A stretch of DNA of 43,448 bases. It comes from Gammaproteobacteria bacterium. GTDB taxonomy: Bacteria; Pseudomonadota; Gammaproteobacteria; Methylococcales; Methylomonadaceae. The stretch spans positions 1-43,448 of the forward strand of contig JAHJSQ010000052.1 in NCBI GenBank assembly GCA_018830325.1, read 5' to 3'. Positions within the stretch are counted from its first letter, which is position 1. Each line of letters opens with the position of its first letter. Shown here one piece after another: positions 8,159 through 17,314 of the stretch. The notes beneath the pieces are model-generated. The model had not been told where the DNA came from. It saw only the letters and a list, made by a program, of their open reading frames with translations, and made no database searches. The position numbers were made by a program, and so were the translations under genes.

Positions 8159-9904
8159 ATGTACTCCCAAGGCGTTAAAAAAACAATTATTCCCCGTCCT
8201 CTAGGTAAGAAAAAGCTGGATTTGGGTGATATGCACCCGGTTTTGCAGCGCATATTTCTAAGCCGGGGTATTAAATCCGCGGATGAATTAGACCGTTCGT
8301 TGGTTGGATTGCCTTCGCCGTGGCTTTTGTCCGGGATGAAGGACATGGTCGCTCATTTGATCGAAGCGCTAAGTCAGCAGCAGCGAATCACTATTGTGGC
8401 CGATTTCGATGCCGACGGGGCAACCAGTTGCGCCCTTGCTATTAGAGGCTTGCGCATGCTCGGAGCGGTCAATGTCGACTTCATCGTGCCGAATCGTTTT
8501 GAATACGGATACGGGTTGACGCCGGAGATTGTCGAGTTGGTCAAACGCCAAGAGCCCGAATTGATTATCACCGTCGATAACGGCATATCGAGCATAGCCG
8601 GCGTTGACGCGGCTAAGGCACTAGGTATCAAAGTATTGGTTACCGATCACCATTTGCCCGGCGAGACATTGCCTGAGGCCGATGCAATCGTCAATCCTAA
8701 TTTACCGGACGAACCTTTTCCTAGCCAAGCATTGGCTGGTGTCGGTGTGATGTTTTATGTCCTGACTGCATTAAGAAGTCGTCTTCGGGAAATCGATTGG
8801 TTTCAACAACAAGCCATCCCCGAACCGAATCTAGCGCAATTACTGGACTTGGTTGCCTTGGGCACGGTCGCAGATGTCGTGCCGCTTGATCAGACCAATC
8901 GAATCTTGATCCATCAAGGCTTGCAGCGAATTCGTTCGGGCCATTGTCATCCGGGAATATTGGCCTTGGTCGAAGTATCGGGGCGGAATCATCGGTATCT
9001 ATCCTCATCCGACCTAGGCTTTGCGTTGGGACCAAGGCTCAACGCTGCCGGGCGCATGGACGATATGGCGCTGGGCATTCAATGCCTGCTAACCGATGAT
9101 GTTCCTTTGGCCAAGGATATCGCACAGCAGCTTGATGAAATGAATAGGGATCGCCGGGACATCGAAGGTCAGATGAAGATCGAAGCAATGAGTTTGTTGA
9201 ACGAAATGAAAGCCTTAGATGAAAAACATCTGCCGGCCGGCGTTTGCTTGTTCGATGAAAATTGGCATCAAGGTGTAATCGGTATTCTCGCATCGAGAAT
9301 CAAGGATAGACTTCATCGGCCGGTCGTAGCTTTCGCACCGGCCGGTAACGGCGAAATCAAAGGTTCGGCGCGATCGATTCCCGGTGTGCATATCCGCGAC
9401 GTTCTGAGCGACATTGCCTCGGCTCATCCCAATATACTTAATAAGTTCGGCGGTCATGCGATGGCTGCCGGAATGAGCATACAAATGCACGATTATCCCC
9501 CTTTTGCGTTAGCCTTCGATGAGATGGTCGCTCGGCGTATAGCGAATATGGACCTGGAACAGAAGGTGTATTCCGACGGCGAATTGTCGGAAAACGAGTT
9601 GACATTGGAATTCGCCGAGTTATTACAACGTTCGGGCACTTGGGGGCAGGAGTTTCCGGAGCCGGTTTTCGATGGTGTATTCGAAGTAATTCAGGCCCGT
9701 ATCGTTGGGCAGCATCATTTAAAATTGGTGCTGCGTCAGGCCGAAAACAAGCAGTTGATCGATGCGATTGCTTTCTTTATCGAAAAGCCCGAACAATGGC
9801 TGGGAATTCGAACGATCCATGCTGCTTACAAGTTGGATATCAACGAATACCGAGGCAATCGAACTCTACAATTTTTGATTCAGTATTTGGAAAAGCTGAA
9901 TTAA
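8159..9904 (+). CDS. recJ: Single-stranded-DNA exonuclease RecJ
   Basis: 5'-3' single-strand DNA exonuclease acting in RecF-pathway recombination, mismatch repair excision and base-excision repair. The DHH-family motifs are intact: DFDADGATS, VDNGISS, VTDHHLPGE and the DHHA1-domain GGHAMAAG, with the C-terminal OB region ending LDINEYRGNRTLQF. From the ATG at 8159 the length is 581 residues, near E. coli RecJ (577). An in-frame GTG at 8048 would add 37 residues that do not look like RecJ. The gene stands alone: repeats upstream, a 209-base gap downstream. Confidence 0.94.
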   Translation: MYSQGVKKTIIPRPLGKKKLDLGDMHPVLQRIFLSRGIKSADELDRSLVGLPSPWLLSGMKDMVAHLIEALSQQQRITIVADFDADGATSCALAIRGLRMLGAVNVDFIVPNRFEYGYGLTPEIVELVKRQEPELIITVDNGISSIAGVDAAKALGIKVLVTDHHLPGETLPEADAIVNPNLPDEPFPSQALAGVGVMFYVLTALRSRLREIDWFQQQAIPEPNLAQLLDLVALGTVADVVPLDQTNRILIHQGLQRIRSGHCHPGILALVEVSGRNHRYLSSSDLGFALGPRLNAAGRMDDMALGIQCLLTDDVPLAKDIAQQLDEMNRDRRDIEGQMKIEAMSLLNEMKALDEKHLPAGVCLFDENWHQGVIGILASRIKDRLHRPVVAFAPAGNGEIKGSARSIPGVHIRDVLSDIASAHPNILNKFGGHAMAAGMSIQMHDYPPFALAFDEMVARRIANMDLEQKVYSDGELSENELTLEFAELLQRSGTWGQEFPEPVFDGVFEVIQARIVGQHHLKLVLRQAENKQLIDAIAFFIEKPEQWLGIRTIHAAYKLDINEYRGNRTLQFLIQYLEKLN

Positions 9905-10113
9905 AGACTGAAATACGAACGCGGCTGATTTTTCCGATCAGTGCTGAGCGTTCAGGAGCATTACTTCTACCTTCATAATGTTAGCCATTTTTTGAGTATA
10001 AAGGGAGTAAGCGTGAAAGATAGGTTGAAACGTTAAAGTTCAGCTTTTCGCAAAATTTATAGTCTTCAAGCTATACTAAATGTTACGAAAAATTCCTAAG
10101 CTTTAGGTGTGTC

Positions 10114-11274
10114 ATGGAAATAGAGTTAGTCAAAGTACAGTCAAGCGATATCGAATTAAATACGCCGCTGCCATTTTCCATTTTTACCTTTGAGCAATCG
10201 TTGTTATTGAAGAAAAATACGATTGTTACCACTGAAAAGCAACTTAACGTGTTGCTTGAAAAAGGGGTTTATAGGAATCTTACGGAACAAGAGATCGAGC
10301 TAAGAGACGCTTTAAAGCAAGAGCCGGATCAAAAAAAACTACAAACCAATCCGTTTACCGCTATCGCTTATTGCAACCAGAAGTTGTATCCATTGTTTCA
10401 AGATTTGGCAGATCAAAAAGCCGAGAATGTACAATCGCGACTAGCGAAAATTGCCGAGCTTTTACGGGTTATAATCGTATTCGATCCTAATGCCGCATTA
10501 GGCGCGATTCATTTACTGGGCTGCGCTAATAATTATGCCGTCATTCATTCAATATATACTGCAGTATTGTCCGGCTTACTCGGTCGGCGCAGGCAGTTAT
10601 CCGATGAGGATAACGAACTGATCATTAGCGCGGCGCTGACGATGAATGTAGGCATGCTGAAATTACAGGATCAGCTTTATCAACAAGATTCTCCGTTGAC
10701 GAGTGAGCAGCGTCAGCAAATCATAGAACACCCTAAACAAAGCGTCATGTTATTAAAAAAAGCCGGTATAGAATCAAGAGATTGGTTGGCGATGGTTTTG
10801 CATCATCATGAAAAAAACGACGGTAGCGGTTATCCCAATAAGCTCAGTGGAGGTGCTATTAGCGAAGGGGCTAAAGTCATCTCTTTGGCTGATATCTATA
10901 CATCGTTGATCACCGGCCGTAAATATCGAGCTCCGATTTTGGCGCATGATGCGATCAAATCGCTATTTGCGAAACGCGGCAATGAAATCGATGAGCAATT
11001 GGCCAATCAATTCATCCGAGAAACCGGTATCTATCCCCCCGGTACATTCGTCGGTTTGCAAAACGGCGAAATTGCTTTGATTACTAAGCGAGCCACAGTT
11101 AAGAGCAGTAAAACATCGGGTCCTTACGCTCTCGCTCTTGTAAGCCCTCGGGGTGCCTTTTATCGAGAGCCTCAAAAACGCGATTGCGGCATTGCGCTGT
11201 ATAAAATTAGCAAGCCTTGTTCGGCGCCAAAGGGATTTAACGTTGATCAAGCCAATAAGTTTTGGGGCTATTAA
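10114..11274 (+). CDS. HD-GYP domain protein with degenerate HD motif
   Basis: A 386-residue cytoplasmic protein with no signal or membrane segment. Residues about 140-300 match HD-GYP domains, which normally degrade cyclic di-GMP. The GYP part is clear (HHHEKNDGSGYP at 230-241, then GAKVISLADIYTSLITGRKYR). The metal-binding HD pair, usually in a context like LLHDIGK, reads ALTMNVGM here (Met177-Asn178). The enzyme may therefore be inactive or have altered metal use and act as a c-di-GMP sensor; that is inference. The N-terminal 80 residues resemble the DUF3391-type region often found before HD-GYP domains. The next gene starts 34 bases downstream and may share its transcript. Confidence 0.82.
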   Translation: MEIELVKVQSSDIELNTPLPFSIFTFEQSLLLKKNTIVTTEKQLNVLLEKGVYRNLTEQEIELRDALKQEPDQKKLQTNPFTAIAYCNQKLYPLFQDLADQKAENVQSRLAKIAELLRVIIVFDPNAALGAIHLLGCANNYAVIHSIYTAVLSGLLGRRRQLSDEDNELIISAALTMNVGMLKLQDQLYQQDSPLTSEQRQQIIEHPKQSVMLLKKAGIESRDWLAMVLHHHEKNDGSGYPNKLSGGAISEGAKVISLADIYTSLITGRKYRAPILAHDAIKSLFAKRGNEIDEQLANQFIRETGIYPPGTFVGLQNGEIALITKRATVKSSKTSGPYALALVSPRGAFYREPQKRDCGIALYKISKPCSAPKGFNVDQANKFWGY

Positions 11275-11308
11275 GCTGAACTTAAAAACAATTATTTTCG
11301 ATGAAGCA

Positions 11309-12778
11309 ATGAGCAGGCAAGATCTTCCACTCGAACTATATTCCGCCGATCAAGTAAGAGAACTGGACCGAACGGCAATCGATGAATTTTGCATTCCCGG
11401 TTATGAATTAATGTGCAGGGCAGGTCAATCGGTATTTGAGCGGGTCAAGGCGTTCTGTCCGGAGGCGAGAAGTTGCGCGATTTTTTGTGGCGGCGGTAAC
11501 AATGCCGGAGATGGCTATGTGATAGCGCGTTTAGCGATTGCTGCCGGAATGGAGGTAACGGTTTATTCTGTTGTCGAGGTTTCTAAGCTTAAGGGCGATG
11601 CGCTCACGGCATATCGAGATTGCATCGATAGCGGCTGTAAAGTTGCGGCCTATGATACGAAAGCTTTACTTGGCGAAGAAGTGATCATCGATGCACTACT
11701 AGGTACCGGCTTGGATCGTGAAGTCGAAGGTTTATATGCCGATGCTATAGCGGCGATCAATGCCAGTCGGGCTTTCGTCATTGCGGTCGATGTTCCAAGC
11801 GGATTGAATGCAGATACAGGAAAAATTATGGGCTGTGCGGTCAAAGCGGATTTGACCGTGTCTTTTATCGGGTTGAAAAAAGGCTTGTTTACCGGAGATG
11901 CGCCTGATTATTGCGGAAAAATTTATTATGCATCGCTCGATATTCCTAACGCGGTTTTTGACAAGGTCGATTGTGCAGCGCAACGCATTCGTTATTTGCA
12001 ACCACCCCAAAGAAGTCGCTGTGCGCACAAAGGTCATAATGGTCATGTCATAGTTATCGGCGGTGATCTCGGTTATTCGGGAGCGATTCGTATGGCAGGC
12101 GAAGCCGCGTTACGGGTTGGTGCAGGGCTCGTTACCGTGTTGACCCGTCCTGAGCATGCCATATTGATCAATAGCTCGCGGCCGGAATTGATGTGTCGAG
12201 GTGACATCGAACCGAAGTGCATAGAGACGATCATTGATAGTGCAGATGTTCTTGTATTAGGACCCGGCTTGGGACGAAGCGATTGGTCGAAAGGTTTATT
12301 CGATGCCACGATCCGAGCCGCTAAGCCGATGGTGATCGATGCTGACGGCTTGAACTGGCTGGCGGATTCGAGCCAATACGGTGACCATTTTATATTGACG
12401 CCGCATCCGGGCGAGGCTTCGCGTTTGTTGAAATGCTCAGTATCCGAAGTCGAACATGATCGCTTCGCGGCAGTAAATTCGATCAGGCGGCAATATGGCG
12501 GTATTTGTGTGCTGAAAGGGGCGGGTACATTGATTGCTAGTCACCATCATGTCGCAGTTGCCGATGTCGGTAATCCGGGCATGGCAACCGGAGGCATGGG
12601 GGATGTTCTGACCGGGGTGATTGCAGGGCTGTTGGCTCAGGGGTTCAGCAATTGGGAAAGCGCCGAACAAGGTGTTTATATTCATGGTTTGGCAGCCGAT
12701 GCGGCCGCTGCCGATGGCGGTGAGCGGGGTCTTTTAGCGACCGATTTGATGCCTTATTTGAGGCGTTTGGTAAACTAA
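11309..12778 (+). CDS. nnr: Bifunctional NAD(P)HX epimerase / ADP-dependent dehydratase
   Basis: Repairs hydrated NADH and NADPH. The N-terminal YjeF_N domain (about residues 1-215) epimerises R- and S-NAD(P)HX: GGGNNAGDGYV and VDVPSGLNADTG are visible. The C-terminal carbohydrate-kinase-like domain dehydrates S-NAD(P)HX using ADP: GHNGHVIVIGGDLGYSGA, LTPHPGEASRLL and the GNPGMATGGMGDVLTGV motif. From the ATG at 11309 it is 489 residues (E. coli Nnr is about 515). The frame is open back to 11153 inside the upstream gene, but those residues are not family-like. As in E. coli, tsaE is the next gene downstream, here separated by a repeat element. Confidence 0.93.
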   Translation: MSRQDLPLELYSADQVRELDRTAIDEFCIPGYELMCRAGQSVFERVKAFCPEARSCAIFCGGGNNAGDGYVIARLAIAAGMEVTVYSVVEVSKLKGDALTAYRDCIDSGCKVAAYDTKALLGEEVIIDALLGTGLDREVEGLYADAIAAINASRAFVIAVDVPSGLNADTGKIMGCAVKADLTVSFIGLKKGLFTGDAPDYCGKIYYASLDIPNAVFDKVDCAAQRIRYLQPPQRSRCAHKGHNGHVIVIGGDLGYSGAIRMAGEAALRVGAGLVTVLTRPEHAILINSSRPELMCRGDIEPKCIETIIDSADVLVLGPGLGRSDWSKGLFDATIRAAKPMVIDADGLNWLADSSQYGDHFILTPHPGEASRLLKCSVSEVEHDRFAAVNSIRRQYGGICVLKGAGTLIASHHHVAVADVGNPGMATGGMGDVLTGVIAGLLAQGFSNWESAEQGVYIHGLAADAAAADGGERGLLATDLMPYLRRLVN

Positions 12779-12831
12779 CGCTCATGAAGGCATGACCATC
12801 GCCCCGGCAAATGAAAGTGCGAGGCGTTGGG

Positions 12832-12939
12832 AGAGGGTGCGGTCACTCGCCCGACAGGACGCCGTGAATACGTCCGTGTAGGCTTGGCGCCGGCTTTCCC
12901 TGCCGCCGACACCTGTCGATCGAGCAACCGCACCCTCTT
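12832..12939. repeat. Cloverleaf-type palindromic repeat, copy 1
   Basis: The outer arms AGAGGGTGCGG... (12832-12857) and ...CCGCACCCTCT (to 12939) are inverted complements with a few mismatches. The interior holds the shared core, with GGACGCCGTGAATACGTCC near 12857-12875 and a following GCCGGC..GCCGCC hairpin. It sits between nnr and tsaE. Its outer arm sequence is related to copy 2 at 18354 but not to copies 3 and 4. Confidence 0.75.
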
Positions 12940-13007
12940 TAGAACCTACGTTGTTTTATATATCGAAAAATTAGATAAGGAGTTCGAATCTGCGAACTTT
13001 CAAAGTC

Positions 13008-13448
13008 ATGCAAATAAAACTGAGAAATACCGAGGCTACCGAAGCATTCGGTGCCGAGCTGTCAAGGCTGTTACCGCATAAATGTTTGATCTTTTTAAAA
13101 GGCCAATTAGGTGCCGGAAAAACTACGCTGGTTCGGGGCTTCTTGAGGGCTCTGGGTCATCAGGGTGCGGTTAAAAGTCCGACTTATACGCTCGTTGAGG
13201 AGTATATATCGAGTGGTCGAGCAGTCATTCATTTTGATTTGTATCGACTCTCCGACCCGGAAGAACTGGAGTGGATCGGGATTAATGATTATTTGGATCA
13301 AGATGCGGTTTGTTTAATCGAGTGGCCGGAAATGGGCGAAGGTTTTCTGCCGGAGCCTGATTTAGTCTTGACCTTGAGCGTTGTCGGGCAAGAGCGAAAC
13401 CTAAAAGTGGAAACTAGCAATTTAAGCTTAAAAAAACTTTTTATCTAG
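13008..13448 (+). CDS. tsaE: tRNA threonylcarbamoyladenosine ATPase TsaE
   Basis: P-loop ATPase that works with TsaB and TsaD to install threonylcarbamoyl on A37 of ANN-decoding tRNAs. The 146-residue protein has Walker A GQLGAGKTT at 32-40, the VKSPTYTLVEEY stretch and the HFDLYRL and IEWPEMGE motifs. The ATG at 13008 fits the family N-terminus. An AAGGAG lies about 26 bases upstream, too far to serve this ATG, so initiation appears weak. The gene follows nnr, and amiC and mutL follow it, the same order as the E. coli nnr-tsaE-amiB-mutL-miaA cluster. Confidence 0.93.
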   Translation: MQIKLRNTEATEAFGAELSRLLPHKCLIFLKGQLGAGKTTLVRGFLRALGHQGAVKSPTYTLVEEYISSGRAVIHFDLYRLSDPEELEWIGINDYLDQDAVCLIEWPEMGEGFLPEPDLVLTLSVVGQERNLKVETSNLSLKKLFI

Positions 13449-13783
13449 CGTGATAAAACAAAGACATACTGCTATACTTTAAACAAATTTATAACTTGAA
13501 TACTTTTAAAATTGAGAAATAACTAAGCGATTCATCGAAGTGCTTGTATTTTCAATTGCTTAGGGAAGGACAAAAAACTGTCGGTTGCGAAAGATATAAA
13601 CTTCCCGTTCCTTAACGTCTAATTTCGGTGTTCAAGTCTTAAAGTTATAGAAAAGTTAAAAATGATACTGTCCGCTAATTTTAATTGAACTGGATACTAA
13701 GCGTAGTTAAGTCTGGAAATTTAGCGGCAAACATTCAATGACGGGGATTTACCGTCGGTAAAATAGCAAGCTTGGGTTGGGTC
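13449..13783. other. Gene-free AT-rich gap before amiC
   Basis: No open frame of note on either strand. A small hairpin GACGG..CCGTC lies near 13740-13757, and CCGCTAATTT near 13672 faces an inverted near-copy GAAATTTAGCGG near 13717. This could be a promoter region for amiC; I could not assign -35 and -10 boxes. Confidence 0.4.
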
Positions 13784-15202
13784 ATGCGTAGTTTTATTAA
13801 TATCTTATTCATTGCGATGTTGCAATTCTGGGCAGGATCGGTGTTTGCGCAACAAACGGCGGTCAATTCCTTGAAGCATCAAATTTCTTCCGATCACTCC
13901 CGGTTGATTTTCGATCTGTCGGCGCAATTTTCACACAGAGTATTTCAACTGGATAATCCCCCGCGTTTAGTTATCGACATCAGTGATGCTCGCTTAAACG
14001 GAAAACTTGACCAACCGTCCTCCAATCATCCGTTGTTTAAAAAAATTCGAAGCGCGGTTCGTAATGACAAAGATTTGCGAGTTGTCGTCGATTTGAAAAA
14101 GAACGGCATAGCTAAGAGTTTGACGATTCCGGCTAATCAATCCGGTGGCTATCAATTGATGATTGATTTGTTTGCCAAACAGGATGGTCTTGCTGCCAAG
14201 CTTCCCGTTACACGGTCGGTTGCATCGCATCCATTGCTTTCGAAGCGAACCCCTTCCCCTAATCCGACCAAAAGGCCTTCCGCAAGGCCCGAAGCGTTAG
14301 CCGCCGTACATAATAAGCCGGTGAAAAAAACGCCGCAACGCAGCAAAGACGTTGTAATAGCGATCGATGCCGGACATGGTGGCCAAGACCCCGGAGCAAA
14401 AGGCCCGCATGGCACTCATGAAAAAGATGTGACTTTTGCGATCGCGAAAAAGCTGGCGGCCTTAATCGATAAAAAGCCCGGAATGAAAGCCGTTTTGGTT
14501 CGGCAGGGCGATTATTTTATCGATCTGAAAAAACGCATGAAAATTGCCAGGAAAGCAAAAGCCGATTTATTTGTATCGATTCATGCCGATGCCTACGATA
14601 ACCCAAGTGTCAAAGGTGCGTCGGTATTTACCTTATCTAACAAAGGCGCAACGACCGAAATGGCGCGATGGTTGGCCAATCATGAAAATTCCGCTGACCT
14701 GGTTGGAGGCGTCAGCTTAGTCGATAAAGACGATGTATTGGCGTCCGTGTTACTCGATCTATCGATGACCGCCACTCAAGAAGCCAGTCAAAATGCAGCG
14801 TCAAAGATACTCGGAAGCCTGAAGCAAGTTGGTCATTTACATTCTCGGTCGGTGCAAAAAGCTGGTTTTTTGGTGCTTAAATCGCCCGATGTACCGGCAA
14901 TTTTGGTCGAAACCGCGTTTATTTCGAATCCGGACGAAGAAAGTAAACTGCGCAGTGTTGCTCATCAGAGCAAAATGGCCCGAGCTATTTTCAATGGTAT
15001 CGACAGTTACTTTCAGCAGGCGGCTCCAGCCGGAACTTATATCGCCGAACAAGGTCGACAACACGTCATCAGCCGTGGCGAAACTTTGTCAGGTATAGCG
15101 CAGCAATATGGAATTAGCATGCAGAAAATTAAAACGACTAATGCAATGAATGGTAATCAGGTTAGGATCGGCCAAGTTTTGAGTATTCCTGTTGATGGGT
15201 GA
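13784..15202 (+). CDS. amiC: N-acetylmuramoyl-L-alanine amidase with AMIN and LysM domains
   Basis: Periplasmic zinc amidase that cuts the peptide from MurNAc to split septal peptidoglycan at division. Residues 1-22 form a signal peptide ending VFA-QQ. An AMIN localisation domain follows (about 25-130), then a Pro/Lys-rich linker, an Amidase_3 domain (about 190-410) with IDAGHGG, the zinc/catalytic Glu in THEKDV, SIHADAY and LVETAFISN, and one C-terminal LysM domain (HVISRGETLSGIAQQYGI). The ATG at 13784 is preferred over a TTG at 13772. Enzymes of this family need a LytM activator; an NlpD-like protein is encoded at 37501-38292. The name amiC versus amiB is uncertain. Confidence 0.92.
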   Translation: MRSFINILFIAMLQFWAGSVFAQQTAVNSLKHQISSDHSRLIFDLSAQFSHRVFQLDNPPRLVIDISDARLNGKLDQPSSNHPLFKKIRSAVRNDKDLRVVVDLKKNGIAKSLTIPANQSGGYQLMIDLFAKQDGLAAKLPVTRSVASHPLLSKRTPSPNPTKRPSARPEALAAVHNKPVKKTPQRSKDVVIAIDAGHGGQDPGAKGPHGTHEKDVTFAIAKKLAALIDKKPGMKAVLVRQGDYFIDLKKRMKIARKAKADLFVSIHADAYDNPSVKGASVFTLSNKGATTEMARWLANHENSADLVGGVSLVDKDDVLASVLLDLSMTATQEASQNAASKILGSLKQVGHLHSRSVQKAGFLVLKSPDVPAILVETAFISNPDEESKLRSVAHQSKMARAIFNGIDSYFQQAAPAGTYIAEQGRQHVISRGETLSGIAQQYGISMQKIKTTNAMNGNQVRIGQVLSIPVDG

Positions 15203-15489
15203 TTTTTAAAGATGAAAGGTGAATCGGGGTTTGGTTTGCCAATCTTTTCTATAAAAAGCATTTTTCACACGAAACACGCAGATTTTTGCTTGTTTTAATT
15301 GGCTTCCCTCCTAAGAGTGGAAGGTTAATCCGCCCATGGTTCGACAGGGCTCTCCTGAGCGCAGCGGAAGGGCTCACCACGAACGGATTAACCTTAAATT
15401 GTCCCGCATTAATTGAGTAGCCTTGTAATTCAAACTGACATGGCTTTGACCGATCGGCTAAAATAGCCGATTTGGTTTCAGACTGTTCA
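15203..15489. repeat. Intergenic repeats between amiC and mutL
   Basis: Two repeat signals. At about 15254-15280 the minus strand matches the CGTGTGTTTCGTGGACAAAA motif also found at 21783-21813 and, weaker, at 20752-20779. At 15321-15332 AAGGTTAATCCG is an exact inverted copy of 15384-15395, with a TTCGACAGGGCTC..CTCACCACGAAC interior, a type of intergenic repeat seen in many genomes (recalled). Confidence 0.6.
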
Positions 15490-17307
15490 ATGCGTATTCA
15501 TTCTCTTCCGACTCAACTCGTCAATCAGATCGCCGCAGGCGAGGTCGTCGAAAGGCCTTCTTCGATCGTTAAGGAGTTGGTCGAAAATTGCTTTGATGCC
15601 GGGGCTACGTCTGTTGCCATCGAGATCGAGCAGGGCGGCATGCGCCGGATCAAAATCCGAGACGACGGCTGCGGTATCGACAAGGATGATTTGCCGCTGG
15701 CCTTGTCTCGCCATGCCACCAGCAAAATCGCAACGCTTGATGATTTGGAGCATGTCTCGACGATGGGGTTTCGCGGAGAGGCCTTGCCCAGCATCAGCTC
15801 GGTCGCCCGGCTGACGTTGATTTCCAGAATCGAAGGTGCCGATTGCGCCTGGCGAGTCGACGCGGACGGTTCCGAGCAGAATTTTGATCCGCAGCCGGAC
15901 CCGCATCCTCAAGGTACGACTGTCGATGTGCGCGATTTGTTTTACAACACGCCGGCTCGCCGAAAATTTCTCAAAACAGAAAAAACCGAATTCGGTCATA
16001 TCGAAACGCTGATTAAACGCATGGCGTTGAGCCGTTTCGATATCGGATTTGCCTTGACGCATAATCAACGCGAAGTGTTGAATCTGAAACCGGCCGCGAC
16101 CGAGGTGCAGCGCGAACAGCGTATCGCCGGCATTTGCGGTTCGGAGTTTATCGATAATTCGGTCAAGATCGATTTCGAGGCTTCAGGTTTGCAATTGACC
16201 GGATGGGTCGGTTTGCCGACTTTCTCGCGAAGCCAGCAGGACATGCAGTTTTTTTATGTCAACGGCCGTTTGATCAAGGACAAGTTGGTATCGCATGCGG
16301 TGAAACAGGCTTATCAGGATGTGCTTTATCACGGCCGCCATCCGGTATTCGTGCTGTATTTGAATCTTGATCCGGCCTTAGTCGATGTCAACGCGCATCC
16401 GGCCAAACTCGAGGTCCGTTTCAGGGAAGGCCGTCTGGTTCATGATTTTCTTTATCGGGCGCTACATCGTTCGTTGGCCGACTTACGGCCGGGGAGTCAA
16501 GAACAACGGTTCGTTCCAATCGAGGAATTCGTTCCGATGCTGCCGCAAACTCCGGAGCAGCCACCCGTCAAGCCACAAGTCCAATTTCAAGCCAAGCCGA
16601 AGCAAAATACGCTGCCGCTGCATGTCGAGGAGGATATTCGCGCTTACGCATCATTGTATCCGGCGATCGAGCCGGAGCCTGAAAGCAAAAGCCCCGAGCC
16701 ATCAACAGCCGGCGAAGAGTCGTATCATCCTTTGGGGTATGCCGTCGCGCATCTGCATAATATCTATATTCTTGCCGAAACGCCGAAAGGCATCATTCTT
16801 GTCGATACGCATGCCGCGCATGAACGCGTCACTTATGAACGCTTGAAGCAACAATTCAACAACGGTAGCGTGCCTAACCAGCCGTTGCTGTTGCCGATTA
16901 AGATCGTGGTCAGCGCCGGTGAAGCCGACTTGGCCGAACAGCACCAGGAATTTTTCAATGCGCTCGGGTTCGAATTGAACCGCTCGGGTCCGGAAACGAT
17001 CGTGTTGCGGTCGGTTCCGGTGTTGTTAGCCGGCGGCGATAGCGAAGCGCTGATTCGGGATGTGTTGGCCGATATCATCGAGCACGGCTTGAGCACGCGG
17101 ATTCAGGAAAAAGCCAATGAAGTTCTCGCGACGGTTGCTTGTCACGGCTCGGTTCGTGCGCGCCGACGTTTGTCGATCGACGAGATGAACGCTTTGCTGC
17201 GCGACATGGAGCGGACCGAACGCATCGGGCAATGTAATCACGGACGTCCGACTTGGATCGAGCTATCGACTCAGGAACTGGATAAATTTTTCCTACGCGG
17301 ACGGTAA
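15490..17307 (+). CDS. mutL: DNA mismatch repair protein MutL (endonuclease type)
   Basis: Mismatch-repair coupling ATPase, 605 residues from the ATG at 15490; a TTG six codons upstream is less likely. The N-terminal GHKL ATPase is intact (IAAGEVVERP, KELVEN with Asn33, DDGCGI, TMGFRGEAL). A proline-rich linker spans roughly 345-420. The C-terminal dimerisation domain contains DTHAAHERVTYE from residue 439, which fits the DxHA(x)2E(x)4E nicking-endonuclease motif, with CHGS and CNHGRP near the end. E. coli MutL lacks this motif and relies on MutH. This protein probably nicks DNA itself, as in Pseudomonas. It lies just upstream of miaA as in E. coli. Confidence 0.95.
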   Translation: MRIHSLPTQLVNQIAAGEVVERPSSIVKELVENCFDAGATSVAIEIEQGGMRRIKIRDDGCGIDKDDLPLALSRHATSKIATLDDLEHVSTMGFRGEALPSISSVARLTLISRIEGADCAWRVDADGSEQNFDPQPDPHPQGTTVDVRDLFYNTPARRKFLKTEKTEFGHIETLIKRMALSRFDIGFALTHNQREVLNLKPAATEVQREQRIAGICGSEFIDNSVKIDFEASGLQLTGWVGLPTFSRSQQDMQFFYVNGRLIKDKLVSHAVKQAYQDVLYHGRHPVFVLYLNLDPALVDVNAHPAKLEVRFREGRLVHDFLYRALHRSLADLRPGSQEQRFVPIEEFVPMLPQTPEQPPVKPQVQFQAKPKQNTLPLHVEEDIRAYASLYPAIEPEPESKSPEPSTAGEESYHPLGYAVAHLHNIYILAETPKGIILVDTHAAHERVTYERLKQQFNNGSVPNQPLLLPIKIVVSAGEADLAEQHQEFFNALGFELNRSGPETIVLRSVPVLLAGGDSEALIRDVLADIIEHGLSTRIQEKANEVLATVACHGSVRARRRLSIDEMNALLRDMERTERIGQCNHGRPTWIELSTQELDKFFLRGR

Positions 17308-17314
17308 GCCTATC

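Noticed and set aside
15487-16068. 193-codon frame on the minus strand
   Set aside because: Antisense of the mutL ATPase domain; composition follows from the mutL codons.
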